From positions 37,681,551 through 37,745,550 of the forward strand of contig OX123186.2 in NCBI GenBank assembly GCA_944739405.2: DNA of 64,000 nt. The letters are read 5' to 3'. The stretch comes from Euclidia mi. Its lineage: Eukaryota; Arthropoda; Insecta; Lepidoptera; Erebidae. Below are positions 1-12,895 of this stretch, in pieces (position 1 is the stretch's first letter; every line of letters begins with the position of its first letter). Below the pieces are notes generated by a model. That model was not told the DNA's origin and ran no database searches. It worked only from the letters and a program-made list of their open reading frames with translations. The position numbers and the translations under genes were made by a program.

Positions 1-138
1 TGATAGGTTGATAAGAATAGCACTGTCTCGACAACAGTGTACGACACTGCCCAGCAGAAACTATATTTAGTCTAGTGCTGAGGTAAATGGCAGTATATGC
101 TAATAGGCTTTGTTGTTTTGTTTTATTGCCAGTTTTGA

Positions 139-176
139 ACTAATGCTCCTCTTTCAGAGGAAAGAGGAGCATTAGT
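139..176. repeat. Perfect hairpin, 17-bp stem, 4-nt loop
   Basis: The left arm (139-155) and the right arm (160-176) are exact reverse complements around the loop AGAG. It lies just left of the first recognised segmental-repeat unit. No gene is seen beside it. Confidence 0.85.
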
Positions 177-1004
177 CCATTCAAGCCAACTTCAGATCCA
201 CTGATACAAAATTTTGATATAAAACATACAACAACTATTAGAGCAGTGCAAAATCTAAAGGTTAGGCTTTTGTTAAACAGCTTTATGCCTGAGTGTAAAA
301 ACAATTTGCGTCGCTTTCCAACGTGCCTTTCTCCATTTACTAGTAGAGCTATTACTGCTTTATAAAAGTAGCAATATCACACGAAAACAAGACAGCGTAG
401 GTTACGATCAGTATAAAACATTATAACAGTATAAACTGAGCGCATTACAAACACGAGCTTGCCTAGACGTGGATAGCGTGCGAGTTGAAATTAGTGGAAA
501 ATAATTACCCTGCCCGAACCCGTGAGCTTTGAGTTTTAGGTTATTTTGCATTCACCATTATTTCAACGTCACTGTACGGATAATGCCTATGCAAAATGTT
601 AATTTAACAGGGTACTGGTGACTTTATTATTCGTTTTTGTACGAGTGTTTTAGAACAAAGGAGGTTTATTAAGCTGAGCCTTTTTTGGCTTATCTGGCGT
701 AGAAAGTTCGTTAAAATGTGCTATCGTTATTCTTGGCACAAATGTGAAACAGCTTGATTGGAGATAAAGTTTAAAATAACAGAACACAGACCTTCTATAT
801 TGCTGAAATATTGTAATTAGAAGTAGGGATTCATTCAGTGCAGTGTCTTTTCACGGACTTGGAAAATGATTATTATCCTGTAATTCTAAATCCTCACAGA
901 TTGTTAAGACTATAAATAGTTAACACGACTTTCCTTTACCATACAACAAAAACTACTGGTGCTTAATATTCCATGGTTAAGACTAGTGTCAGTTTATTCA
1001 GAAG

Positions 1005-1210
1005 GTACTGACGCCCTATAACGACTGTCAAAGATCTTTATGACAACCGGGACCGACGGCTTAACGTGCTCTCCGAGGCACGGGACAAGCGATAATTGAG
1101 AATTCAATACGCACATAACTCCGAAAAGTAATTGGTGCGCGCCGTGGATTCGAACCCGACACCCTCTGCATGGCAGTCTGTTGGTATCTCCACTAGGCTA
1201 TCGCTGTTTT
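1005..1210 (-). mobile_element. tRNA-headed SINE-like repeat, minus strand
   Basis: Read on the minus strand, the right part resembles a tRNA: a box-B-like GGTTCGAATCC element is seen as its complement GGATTCGAACCC near 1147. A related fragment with the same words (GCGCCGTGGATTCGAACCC) recurs at about 6014-6090. The body before it shares words with 7245-7290 and 44083-44155. The ends are approximate. Confidence 0.5.
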
Positions 1211-2164
1211 AAGGACAGATATTTTCCTGAATTTAAAATTTTAATATCGGGAAATAGACGATCCTTTCATAATTCCGGACATCAACCCGTTGAACAGGAC
1301 TAGTAGTGAGTTATTATTATTATCAAGACAATTATAAGTATCACGCTCCTAACATGATATCCACTCCTCACCTGTCTGCACGCGCATACTCCTAAAATAT
1401 GTAGATTCTTTATAAATACTGACATCGTAAAACAACATTCATCCCTGTCTATCTCTTCCGACGTTTGCATTCATACACTTCCTTGGCGATATTTTTGTTT
1501 CATATTATTTACACCATCTTTGCGACATAAACTCATAGCAACTCTATATTTTATACAATGCGTCACACGCACTCATTTCTCATTCAGTACTCCTTATTCC
1601 TTTTTTAGTTTCTTTCCTTTTTGTAAGCAAGAAAATAAACATAAGTTCAAAATTGATAGTTTACCACCAATGATAACTTAAGTCATGCAGTCGCTTATGG
1701 TAAGCGTTTAACCAAACTCTCAATTTGAAAACGCTTATTACAATGTTTCGACTACACAAAGGTGCCGCAGATTATTCACTAAGTAGTAGGTTCCTATATT
1801 GTTGTGGTACATGGATACGAAAGGATCTCGACCGTTTAAGTGGGATTCTGTGTTGATACACTTCGCCGGGAGAGCGGAGCATTAATTTTCACGGACCGAG
1901 GCCATCGCCACCTTTTAATTGTTCCACAAGGTATATGCGGACAGAGAAAAGTTCAAAAAAATACATGTTCGTCTAGTCTGTTCATATTTTATTGTGACAT
2001 GCTAAATTTCGTTGTACGTGTCATAGACCAGCGCATAAAAACTAATGATTGATATTGTACAGTTGCACACGCGGAGTCACAGCAAGCTCTGTATTTTCTC
2101 AAATTTGATACACTGCGGCTAAGTATCTGTATTCCTCACTTGACCACAACCTGCAACGATATGT

Positions 2165-2222
2165 CATCCAAAACGGAATTTTATATAAGTTCTTAAACTT
2201 AAATAAAATTCCGTTTTTCTTA
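2165..2222. repeat. Local inverted copy present only in repeat copy A
   Basis: Copy A has AAACGGAATTTTAT followed about 18 bases later by its complement ATAAAATTCCGTTT. Copy B at about 17115-17155 keeps the right arm (ATAAAACTCCGTTTT) but has unrelated sequence where the left arm should be. The left arm is therefore a lineage-specific fold-back of the right arm. Confidence 0.6.
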
Positions 2223-4243
2223 ACATAACTCTATAAAATATCAAAACAGAGCATTTTATCAATATATAATTTGCCCACCTGGATCATTACCAGTTTATAA
2301 ACATAAAATTATTTTATACAAAAAAGGGATATGAACGTAAGAATCTCGATTTGGCAACTTAGAGTAGGTATTACAAATACACATTCTCGGAAAAAGTATT
2401 TGTGAATCACACAAAGTTTTGTCCCGTGTGACCATCGAACTGATACAACACAGTTCAGTCAGTAGTGTCCCTTCAGCAGCTATGCAGCCAATTATACATT
2501 GTTCACAAATAATTACATTTTAATATTGTAGCTTTATCTTTTTAACCATCTGTTGTACCCATAGTTTTAGATTTTTAACCATCTTTCGCACTGGAGCGTC
2601 ATGCTACTCAGCTCTGCTCAATGCTCATATCTAAAACTATACATGTAACATAATGGCATCTCAACGGCCCAACTGAGGACTACCAACAAGATACGCTACA
2701 GATTTTGTAAAATAAACTTGTTAATACACCCACAGGACACGATAAAATGTAGATACCGCGGTTTACCTTTAAGCAACACCAAAGCTAATCTGTCGTTGAG
2801 CTTTTATCAACCAGTAGGTATAACTAAAATATTATTCTTTTATTGTTAATATACATGCTACAAATAGATATGAGCTTAGCACCTAGATTACTAAAGTAAA
2901 ATTATTTAGAAATAACTTCTACTTCGTCGAAATTTTTCTTTGAAAGTATTTAAAAGCATGCCTCTATTATACTGAAAATGACGTGGTACATATTAAGATA
3001 AATTATAAGTAATTAGTTTATTTATGTTTAAAACCTATCAAGGTGTGTCTAAAACTCTAATCCAACATTAATCCTGAATGCCACGTAATTAGCACTAAAC
3101 CTAACTTTACACATAATGTCTATGCACCATTTATTGAATAAAAAAAATACTTCTGAAACCTTTGTCTTAACTACGTAAAAACAACAATAATTTTCATAGC
3201 AAAACAACAACATAAGTTAATCTCATAATACTTATGCGAAGGTTTTGAACAATTTAAAATAACATACGAACATCGGCAACCACACTCTCGAAAGGTGGTC
3301 CTATTTCTTTTCTAACTTATCTAATTACATGGCAAGGTTCGCCTCGTTAAAATTCGTCGATATCGGTTTTATATCTTACATGATGCATGCTATTTTGAAT
3401 TTAACTGCCTTGATATTAGGCTAGTATTCAAATGAACGAATAAAAGTTTAGGCTGACCGACGGCAGTACGCCGCAGGCCTCGGACTAAGTATTAAATCTA
3501 ATCACACAAACTGTCGTGAACAACTAGTAAGGTTAAAGGATAATGGGTTGGATTCGGTGCACTTGAAATTTAACAGTTCATTAATCTTAAGGTGTCGTCA
3601 CACCGGCACGTCGACGACACGGTACGCGAACGTCATGGGATGATAAATCACGTGACTACAGTCGATGCCACTCATGTCGAAATGTCGGAGCAAAAATAAG
3701 ACATATCAGCTTTTGGTTTTGTATAATCACGCGATGGAGACCCTGTATACATATAAGCAAATATGTATAATATGTACATTAATGTTGTAGTGCTTAGATA
3801 GTTCGCTTAATAGAATTAAATATAACACCAAAACATAGAATATTTGTTTAAATACATTGATAAAATATACATTTAAGTAATCCTAGCAAATCTATCCCCA
3901 AAGAAACCCCGCTGATACACTAATAATAATGTCGATAAGGCTGCACGAATGGCTGTATGATTAAAGTCGCCGTCTCGAAATCAAATCCGTAGGTATGGCG
4001 ATCAAACTCGTTTGATCCACAAGGTGATGTGCCGCGTCTGAGCGTCGCTTGCTTTCGATTTTTTTATTTGTTTCTCAGTTTACCATGTCACTGGACTTAT
4101 TTCCAGTGTAGAAGGACATTTTTTTAAAAGTGGAACGTATTTACAGTAACAAACATCTTAAAAAGATTTGATAGTTAGACAAAAATTGCTCAAACATGAT
4201 AAGATACTTACCTCCATCCAAAAAAAAATCCATTAAAAACAAA

Positions 4244-4490
4244 TCATTGACTGCTTATAAGCTTATAAGCCAGATTATGACTTTCGTAAGTATATTTAGG
4301 CGCGGTACAAAACACCGTAATGTCTACAAAGCTCAAGTAATGGCCCTCTAAACACACTTTGTATTCCTGCCCTTTCATACTTTCATCAATCTTCGCGTGC
4401 ATGTGGGTCGGGAATCCTCGCGGCATCCTCACCAGAACATTAATCATTCTGATCTTTATACGTCACAGATATATCCAGATATTTCTAAAT
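4244..4490 (-). other. Highly conserved block, copy A (possible old exon)
   Basis: About 230 bases are nearly identical to copies B (20366-20595) and C (40580-40800), whereas flanking sequence is much more diverged. The minus strand has an open frame (4244-4447, ATG start). A consensus splice donor (GGAG followed by GTAAGT) lies further on at about 4208-4218. Most A-B differences in that frame change the amino acid, and copy C has a 2-base insertion, so protein coding is not supported. It could be a non-coding element, a decayed exon or a gene-conversion tract. Confidence 0.45.
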
Positions 4491-5349
4491 AATTGCGATA
4501 TCAAACCGTTTTATGTTTGCTACTGGACAGAAGTTTCCTTTAAGTAAAAACTGTTTTAGTATAGCTCAGGCGCCATATTATGCAAACAACATTTTGAAAC
4601 TGCAGATGAATATAAAAGTGCAAGGTCGCGGTAACACCAGCGTTATATAGCCTTCCTTGATAAATGGGCTACATAACATAAAACTGATGATCCAAATCAA
4701 ACCCAGTAGTTCCTGAGATTAGCTCGTTCAACTAACTAAACAAACAAACTGACTCTTCAGCTCTATTAGGTATATAAGTATAGATTCTGGTGGTATTGAC
4801 TGACCGTCATACAACGCACAGCTAAAACTACTGGACGTAAAAAGAAATTGGCATGTAAGTATGTTCTTTGGGGAGTGCACGGGAGTACTAGGAGAGCATT
4901 TTGTAAGATTCCCACCCTAAGGGGGTATAATTGTTCGGCGGTTAGCAAATTCTAGTAAATAATATAAAACATATAACAGGACTAAAACTACAAATTGCGG
5001 TTGGAATTTTTGAATCATATACACAGGCACAGATAAGACAATACTATGACACAGGTTTAGTTACATAGAAAGGTCTTTACGATACACAGTTAGACTACTG
5101 AATACCACTGGGATTCAATCCTCGTTAATAGGTTGTAACTAAGTGCTAAGTGAAAGTCGTCAGCAAGCAGTAAAATTTGAATGACTCTATATTCATAAAA
5201 TACTATTGGCCTTAAACAGACATTGTTACTAAAGATAACTAAAAACTTAGTAATTCCTTCAAGATGGAGTTGGTATAGTCAATAGCGTGGTCACGTGGTG
5301 CATTTACAGCGAGCTCGATATATGCTATAATAATATATTTGCTGGGTGC

Positions 5350-7290
5350 GTGATGACAGCGCCAACTCGTTTAATCAAGTTGGCAACGCATAAGTATTCT
5401 TCGATTTCTTAAGAAACAGGAGACAAAAACATATTGTTACATACTAAATAATTAAAACCACTTAACCGCACAATTAGTAGACATGTTTACAATTGGCTGA
5501 ACCTAAATAGTCTAGAAAATTTATAAATATTAATGAATTTTGAATACGTAGATAAATAGCAAAATTTTAATTAAACTAAAATCATAATAAACAGTAGTGA
5601 AATATGAAATCTTATTCAAATTAACTTAAATTTAAAGTAATTTCGTTTAATTAAGAACAGAGTGTTTGAAATACATTAACATTTCTGAGATAAACAATGA
5701 TTAATTAAATTATGTACCGTTCATAAACAAATGAAGAATACCTAGACGTTTTATATAACTTACTAATAACTAATTTAATATACGAATTACTATTGCACGA
5801 AAACGTAAACAATTTTCTCGAAGTGAAATATTATTAGTCTATAAATTGGTAATTTATTATAATATTGGTATTGACAACCTGTTTTGATAAAATATTGTTT
5901 TATTTCGATCGATTTGTACCTATAGACAGCAAAAGATCGTCAATTTTCAACTGTAGGTTGTAAGAGTACGCCTAAACATGTATTATATGTATATGTCGCA
6001 GCCAACTATCTTAGTGTGCGCCGTGGATTCGAACCCGGCATACCCTCTGCAGGGCAGTCTGTTGGTATCTTCACTATGCCATCGCTACCTTAGATATTAC
6101 GATTTAGTAAACCAAAGTAAAAAACTACAGAATACATATTCTATAAATGTACTACCTACCAGTATTTAATGTAACATAGTCACGAATATTTTACCATAAT
6201 TGTGGCAAAAGAACTCTAGCCCGGCCATATTCGTGACAAATAACGGAATACTTATAAGCCCTAATTGGATGGTTTCATTTTCATAAATGGTTTAAACAAA
6301 AAAAGAACAACAAAAGTGTGAGTTAATAAAGGTCTCGTTTGAGATAAATATCGGTCCAGCCTTGTTCAAAATAAATAACACGTCTTTATTGCGCCGGACA
6401 CAGGCTAAATACAAAAAATGATGTCATTGATTTGCTTCTAGCTAAGGCGTATTTTCGTTAATTAACACACCAAAGAACTTTATTACTACTTTAGATAAAA
6501 TATCATAGGTAAAATTATAAGCTATACAAACACCTATATAAAGATTCAGAGTGTGGAATGTCTTCGCTAGCTTTAAAAAGTGTTTTAACCGACTTCATTT
6601 TACGATATGACTTTATTTTAAAATCTCTACATATAAAGTGGTTCGACAATGTGACTAATAGTTGGCATCTTTTTATTGAGTGGAAAATAAAGAATATTGA
6701 AAGCCATATGGGAGTACTACTCGTCATCAGTATCTTGTCATATCTATTCAAGCGTAGGTCTGTGTTATTAAAGTCTACTATATTATAGTGTAGCAAATAA
6801 CCGCCAGGCATCTACAGCAACATTAAGTTTTGTTTTAAATGTTGTTATAAGAGTCTATATCAATTTACTAAATTGATATAACAATAACTGAACCTCAGGC
6901 TAATCCTGATATTTGAGTAAACCAATTAAATATTAGTACGATTACTTTGATGTGTTTCTCAGCATAGTCCAATGAAGAGCTGAAGAAAGTCTAAACAAAA
7001 TAATAATAAATTACATTAAAGGATATATATGTAGTTATTCATACGTTTGTTTTAAACATGCAAGAATTAAGAACTATAACAAGTCAAACTAAAACATTAC
7101 GAGAAAAAACATACATATAGTTCTTTAATGTCCCGACCTGTCAACTAACCAATGTAGTTGTAACCCGGCACAAGCCCTGAGTAAGCTAGCCGTTACATTT
7201 ATTGAAGCTTCTGATTAGCCGTAATTAGCATCATAAATGTTTTACAACAACTGAGGTCGACAGCTTAACGCATTCTGTGAAGCGGCAATC
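5350..7290. other. AT-rich spacer without a recognised gene
   Basis: The stretch is AT-rich, with a tRNA-like SINE fragment at about 6014-6090 and a hairpin at 6867-6891 (12-bp arms, 1-nt loop). The 98-residue minus-strand frame at 6515-6811 shows no motif and no splice context, and I do not call it a gene. Confidence 0.5.
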
Positions 7291-7304
7291 TGTGGTGGAA
7301 CGCC

Positions 7305-7922
7305 TTATTTTTGTTTTTTTTGGTGTCGGGTTGGAAAATCCTCATGGAGTCCCTCCGCCCCGGGGGAAGGACGAAGGGGACTGTCAGACTCTTACTGACT
7401 AAAAACCAACCCGTGTTCCTCATGTACCCGTGTGTCGGAGGGTAGGGATTCACATAAGCATTCGTCGCTACCCCCCGACGGGTATTGGCCTGCCAGATGG
7501 GCAGGCGGGCCCCGAACGAAACCCCCTTGGCGGCGGATGAAGGTGTTGGGCTCCGCCGCCAAAACTCTCAGCGGCCGCAGAGGATAGGGAGGACGGCAAC
7601 GCAACACCGCATCTCCTCTTCCTCTGCGGCCCCACCGCGACGCAACGATGGTGCGCCCCCATTTGGTCGCGGGAGATAGGGCGCGCGGCAACGCAACACC
7701 GACACGCCTCTCCTCCCGCGACCACACCCGACTGCGAGGGACAGACAGAACTGTCCCCCGCACCCGCACCGTTGGACGCATCCTGCGCAGGCCCCGTCAA
7801 GCCCACGCGGAGCGTCCCCTCCTGGATCCCTCTTCGCTTCACCGCGGGTAACCAATCCACAGTTACCGAGCCCTCCCACCACGACAAGGTGGAGATCCCA
7901 CGGGGGGGGGGGGTGGAACGCC
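7305..7922 (-). mobile_element. GC-rich poly(A)-tailed retroposon, unit 1 of a dimer
   Basis: It is a roughly 0.6-kb GC-rich island in AT-rich DNA. On the minus strand it begins with a C-run and ends in an A-rich tail (T-run at 7305-7322 on plus). Its ends carry GGTGGAACGCC (7294-7304 and 7912-7922), which reads as an 11-base target duplication. Long overlapping frames on both strands come from GC-rich composition and are not credible genes. The family resembles non-LTR 5'-UTR or SINE-like sequence, but I cannot name it. Confidence 0.7.
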
Positions 7923-8544
7923 TTTTTTTTTTTTTTTTTTTTGGTTTCGGGTTGGAAAATCCTCATGGAGTCCCTCCGCCCCGGGGGAAGGACGAAGGGG
8001 ACTGTCAGACTCTTACTGACTAAAAACCAACCCGTGTGCCTCATGTACCCGTGTGTCGGAGGGTCGGGTTTCGCCCAAGCATACGTCGCAACCCCCCGAC
8101 GGGTATCGGCCCGCCTGATGGTCAGGTGGGCCCCGAACAAAACCCCCTTGGCGGCGGATTAAGGCGTTGGGCTCCGCCGCCAAAACACCCAGCGGCCGCA
8201 GAGGATAGGGAGGACGGCAACGCAACACCGCATCTCCTCTTCCTCTGCGGCCCCACCGCGACGCAACGATGGTGCGCCCCCATTTGGTCGCGGGAGATAG
8301 GGCGCGCGGCAACGCAACACCGACACGCCTCTCCTCCCGCGACTACACCCGACTGCGAGGGACAGACAGAACTGTCCCCCGCACCCGCACCGTTGGACGC
8401 ATCCTGCGCAGGCCCCGTCAAGCCCACGCGGAGCGTCCCCTCCTGGGGATCCCTCTTAGCTTCACCGCGGGTCACCAATCCACGGCTACTGAGCCCCCCC
8501 ACCACGACAAGGTGGAGATCCCACGGGGGGGGGGGTGGAACGCC
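7923..8544 (-). mobile_element. GC-rich poly(A)-tailed retroposon, unit 2 of a dimer
   Basis: A near-identical second unit sits directly after unit 1 in the same orientation. Its minus-strand poly(A) tail is the long T-run at 7923-7942. The 11-base GGTGGAACGCC recurs a third time at 8534-8544. Long G-runs at both unit ends mark the minus-strand 5' ends. The layout fits a second insertion exactly into the duplicated target site of the first. Confidence 0.7.
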
Positions 8545-8934
8545 TACCCACTTAACTACATTTTAACTTAACTACTTAACTTTTATTTATAAACACATTA
8601 AGGTATTTATAACTAATACATATTATTTTTCTTAGAGGGCTATTCATTTCCTCTCGTTAATGTAATAATAAAATTTATATTGATTTATGAAAGGGAAAAT
8701 GCGATATCGACTATTTCATTTCGGACAATGGCAGACGGACACGACGTATAAATCAGAAGAACGAAGTTCAAATACTTTTTTTGTACTTAGTTAGACTGCA
8801 ATTATTTCAAATATATAATTAGGCCAATATGCGGATTAAGCTAAACTGTACAATAAATTACAGCTCGATTTGTTAGTTGGTTAAAGTGTTGTCTCTTAAG
8901 AACTACCCATAACCAATTTAAAGGAAAATTACAG

Positions 8935-9200
8935 GCGAAAGATTGGAGAGGGAACGAAAAAAAACATACATACATATACTCACGCCTTTTTCCCGTCGGG
9001 GTAGGCAGAGACAACGGAACGCCACTTACTTCTATCCTTACAAACCTCACGCGCTTCCTCTACATTCATTACTCTTCTCATACATGCTCGCCGGTTCCTA
9101 AATCGAAATCCTATCAATCAGTCTCACCCCACACATACTACGCAGTGATCGCATCTCAACTGCGTTAATTCTGCTTTCATGAAAAAAAATCACGTATAAA
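8935..9200. repeat. Dispersed lepidopteran-type retroposon fragment
   Basis: The words CTCACGCCTTTTTCCCG, GGGGTAGGCAGAGACAACGG and AACGCCACTT are, from memory, typical of a common moth repeat. A short CATA microsatellite lies at its left end. No coding capacity is seen. Confidence 0.5.
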
Positions 9201-9216
9201 AAAAAACATGATTCCA

Positions 9217-9895
9217 TCATGTCTTTTTTAGGGTTCCGTAGTCCACAAGGAACCCTTATAGTTTCGTCATGTCCGTCCGTCTGTCCGCCCGCAGCCTAGC
9301 TCAAAGACGCCTGGTGCTAGAAAGCTGATATTTGACATGAATATAGACATACAATATTGCAACAAAACTGGAGAATAAAATTTAGGAAAATATTTTTTTA
9401 AGGGTATCTCCCCTACATATATAGTGCGGTTGAATTGTTTTTTGGTTGAGTACCCCATTGTGTGGGGTATCATTGGATAGGTTTTATAAAAAAATTTTTA
9501 GTTTGCTCAAATCATTTTTCGATCAAGTGATTGGTTTGTCAAATATCAAGCTTTGAAGTGAAAAAAATTTTTAGACTCAAGTGTCCCCCCCCCCGCCTCT
9601 GCCGGCTAAACTATTAATTTGGAAGAGGTGAAAAAAATCACAAATCTAGTACATATAACGAATTTAAAAGGAAAACTATCACGGCTAAGTAGACATCACT
9701 AGTTTACGAGTAATCGTCGGTTAACTTATAAATACTAATTTCTGTGAGTTTACATTGGGAGCGCTGGCTTAATCTTAAAGATGCCTGCTTTTAGTCCCAT
9801 GTGAAACAGAAGTTATTATCAATAATGATCCATTATGGGCAACTACGGAACCCTACGTTGCGCGTGGCCCGACACGCACTTGGCCGGTTTTTAAT
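9217..9895. mobile_element. Element bounded by inverted TAGGGTTCCGTAG
   Basis: TTTTTAGGGTTCCGTAG near 9223 is matched by the inverted CTACGGAACCCTA near 9843, followed by GGCCGGTTTTT. The interior (CCGTCCGTCTGTCC) recurs in a fragment at about 42452-42560. No transposase is seen, so it is a non-autonomous repeat of uncertain class. Confidence 0.55.
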
Positions 9896-10129
9896 TTTAT
9901 TAGTCAATTATAAAATTTAATTTTGATTTAACTGTCTCAGACGTTGCATTACCTGTAGTGCTTTGCTGTCATGTGGTCTGATTAATAACTTAGATGGCTC
10001 TAAACATTGATTTATTATAAATCACTTAATACGATACCATCTAAATTCTTCACTCGACTTTAAGCTACATATATCTGACTTTTCGCGAATTATTTTTCCC
10101 AAGATCTATCACTGCCTTCTCCAATGTTG

Positions 10130-10410
10130 TACCATAGAGCATAGATATTTAAATAGAGGCACATTTCTTATGGGCGCTCTGTAGACAAACTTTACTAACT
10201 CTGTCGGATCACTTTCTTACAAATTCGATCCTTCAGAAACTCCGAGCATAGCCCTCTCCATAGCTTGCTGAGCAACCTTAAATTGGTGGACTAGTCGCAC
10301 CGCCAGTGTCCACATCTCGGCACCGTAAGTCATTACGGGTAGGACGCACTCGTTGAAGACCTTTGTCTTAAGCCTTTTCGGTAGAGAGGACGAAAAGATT
10401 TGACGGAGTT
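10130..10410 (-). pseudogene. RTE-type LINE reverse transcriptase fragment
   Basis: The minus strand across about 10210-10370 translates to a stretch with KVFNECVLPVMTYGAEMW followed by KVAQQAMERAMLGVS. This matches the region after the polymerase core of RTE/Bov-B-like LINEs as I know it (VLPVLTYGSETW ... AQRAMERAMLGVS). It then meets a stop, and no catalytic YxDD segment or endonuclease is nearby, so it is a 5'-truncated, decayed copy. Confidence 0.7.
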
Positions 10411-10419
10411 TTAAGGCTT

Positions 10420-12040
10420 GGCACCGACTTCAAGCCTATTAGTAAATAGCACATAAGTATAAATAATAGGTATTTAATTAATATTAAATCTTTATTATTT
10501 TTTCCTTTTTAGATTTTGAAGTCAGTTTTTTTAACGTAGTTATGTTTATAATCTGATAAGTTATTAGCTCTGCAATAGCAGTTATCTTGTTACCAAACTA
10601 TGTTTACAGCTTCTACCTAGAATGAAACCAGATGAACATGATTCTGTGAGCTTCCAGTTTATTACTAGAATTAGATATACATTCAAATAAGTCTAGAAGA
10701 ATGTAAATTATAAATTTTATTATATTCTTAAACGAGTATTACCTGAGATATCTAGATCAAAATAAATATAAACTCTATAAAATGCAACTTGAGGAACACG
10801 TTAGTAACTGCTTCGTACTATAAATAGAAGCAATTCACAGTCTGAAACTACCGCACCAAGCAACAGAAGTAGTAACATTTAAAGTCAAGCATAACTTTCT
10901 ATCTCTAGACTGTTAGCGAGAAAATAGATCGTCTGCCCTTTCCGTTTTAAACTTTACGTAGAACGATATCTTTCGTATTATTCTTTTACATGGTTAACAT
11001 TGCACGAATGTCGTTTAACTGCATACCTACTTAGTGAACGAGATGTATACTACAAAGAACGATATGTAGAAACTAATGTTTATTATATTATTTTAATAGA
11101 AGTTAAAACTCAATTGAGTTAAACATATTTTCATTCTCAATATATTCTACCGCATCTTATCGGACTTATCATTCGAAAATATAACCACCTAAACATACTT
11201 AATTAGCGCCTCATGACGAAACTCACATAAGTACCAAGATAAATAAAAGTATGGCGGTGCAGGCGTACCGAGTGTGTTTAGGCCGCTATTACTTCGCGTC
11301 ATCAACATATGGCGACCGAAGCCCACACATCTTCGTTTATTATACGATATCATACGAGCTTTGTTTGGATACCGGCTGTTTTGTTAAACGCCTACGTAAG
11401 GTCTTCATAAATCTTTTATGATAAACGCTTTTGAAAATAAAAATATGTTTATACAAAAAAATAAGAACGAGAATAGATGTAGAAAAATAATACAAGAATA
11501 TATTATTGTATAAAACCTAAATGGTAGTCGTTTCGGCAGTTGCCTGAGGCGAATGATATGAGTTTAACACCTGTATGGAACAAAATACGTGTGATTATAT
11601 TGCATTATGCTTGCAAAACGTCATGACAGATGTAGAGCGAGACGTTTCTAAAAGATTTTAAAAGAAATTGGCGATTGATTTTAATAATGTTTTTAGTTAT
11701 AAAATCTTAAGATAAGCATTCAGTATCCACCCTATTAGAAAAATATACCTAAATCTTATGCCAATAAACGTATATTAACATTAACATATTATGAAACCAC
11801 TACGTAGACATAAATGAAACCGAATAACGTATCTGTTCATTAAAGTAACATCTGCAATCCGCTAAAATCCGCTTTATAAGGATCATCCGATTAGTGTAAC
11901 TAGAAAAACTGTACCGCTGGTTAACAATGAGCTGGCTTAAAAGAGCCGAGCAGCAATCGGCGGTCCGTCCTATTATATATTTTATGCTGTAGGAGATTTT
12001 ATTATTTCTGTAAATTAATAAAATGGAGGACAATAAAGTG
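10420..12040. other. AT-rich spacer, nothing recognised
   Basis: The stretch has no long open frame, repeat family or RNA gene that I can support. The short minus-strand frame at 11800-12033 has no recognisable motif. Confidence 0.5.
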
Positions 12041-12043
12041 TTG

Positions 12044-12143
12044 TGTGGTTTTTACACGACGGCGCCCTTTGTGTTTAAAATAATGCTGTACATACGTACA
12101 GCATTATTTTAAACACACAGGGCGCCGTAGTGTAAAAACCACA
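12044..12143. repeat. Large hairpin, 48-bp arms, 4-nt loop
   Basis: The arms at 12044-12091 and 12096-12143 match at 46 of 48 positions around the loop ATAC. The outer end is TGTGGTTTTTACAC. It could be a very compact foldback MITE, a precursor-like hairpin RNA or a snap-back replication product. Confidence 0.85.
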
Positions 12144-12159
12144 TTGATGAGTAAAGTAA

Positions 12160-12221
12160 AAAAAATTGATAAGTAAAGTAAAGACACAGTATTGTGTCTT
12201 TACTTTACTTATCAATTTTTT
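12160..12221. repeat. Second hairpin, perfect 29-bp arms, 4-nt loop
   Basis: The arms at 12160-12188 and 12193-12221 are exact reverse complements around the loop GTAT. It starts only 16 bases after the previous hairpin and shares no arm sequence with it. Confidence 0.85.
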
Positions 12222-12684
12222 AATAACCTTGAATGTAAGAGGAAAGCTTAGTCTAGATCAGCGGACTGCTACGCAAAGGGTCTCGTCTCGGGTTGAACCC
12301 CGCGAGCACTACTTATTATTTGTTGTTCCAAGTGTGTAGTATCCATGTATATCTAATCCTTGCGGCCTGCTGCCTGACATTAAAATAAAATACGGAAACT
12401 CGAACTAAAATTTTATCACTTACAAACACACATATTAAAATTATCATCACATAAAACAATTTGTATTAAACTCGTCATTACTTATCAGTATAATCATCAT
12501 CACATAATATTGGTCGTTGTTTCATAAACACATTCGACATTAACAATTTAATTTTAAAAAGTTTAGTCACAGCGAGAGATTCGTTGCAATTGTTTTCGGG
12601 CGCATCTATTTTGTTCGACAGACTTTTGATTGATTGTTTATAAATACTCGATAATATAAAATGCTATTATCTTAATATATAAAA

Positions 12685-12895
12685 TCCTTGCGTTACTGAC
12701 GGACTGACAGACACGCTACAGCCGAAACTATTGGGCGCAGGAAGCTGAAATTTGGCATGTATGTTCCTTGGGGACCGTAGGGGTGCACTAAGAAGGGATT
12801 TCCCGAAATTCCCACGGGATCGGCCAAAACGGGTAAATTTAAAAAAAATGCAGGCGTAGCTGCTGGCGTCCTCTAGTCTATTATATAAATTAATG
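12685..12895. repeat. Dispersed retroposon 3'-end-like repeat
   Basis: The order TTGCGTTACTGACGGACTGA, GAAGCTGAAATTTGGCATG, CTTGGGGACCGTAGGG and ATTCCCACGGGATCGG is shared with 44262-44460 and 61905-62105, and more weakly with 4790-4960 and 20790-20960. It carries no coding sequence. Confidence 0.6.

Larger units (their letters stand above)
200..5340 (+). repeat. Segmental repeat, copy A
   Basis: This stretch is collinear with copies B (13047-21740) and C (27225-42350). Matching anchors are 205/13047, 1405/16075/27240, 1669/16583/35305, 2369/18141/36935, 3556/19313/38100 and 4262/20366/40580. Divergence is clear by eye, with many substitutions and small indels, so the triplication is not recent. 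Copy A is the shortest and lacks the large insertions of B and C, so it serves as the empty-site reference. No intact gene was found in it; the open frames are short and not shared between copies. Confidence 0.8.

Noticed and set aside
4244..4447. Minus-strand frame shared by the three repeat copies as a conserved protein
   Set aside because: Most differences change residues, copy C has a 2-base insertion and ends differ. It is kept only as a conserved block, not as a gene.
6515..6811. A 98-residue minus-strand frame as a gene
   Set aside because: It has no motif or splice context; a comparable plus-strand frame overlaps it, which points to chance.
7392..8571. Many long overlapping frames on both strands, up to 190 residues
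   Set aside because: They come from GC-rich retroposon sequence with few stops. The same frames repeat in both dimer units and at 14215-14731, overlap each other on all frames and match no family.
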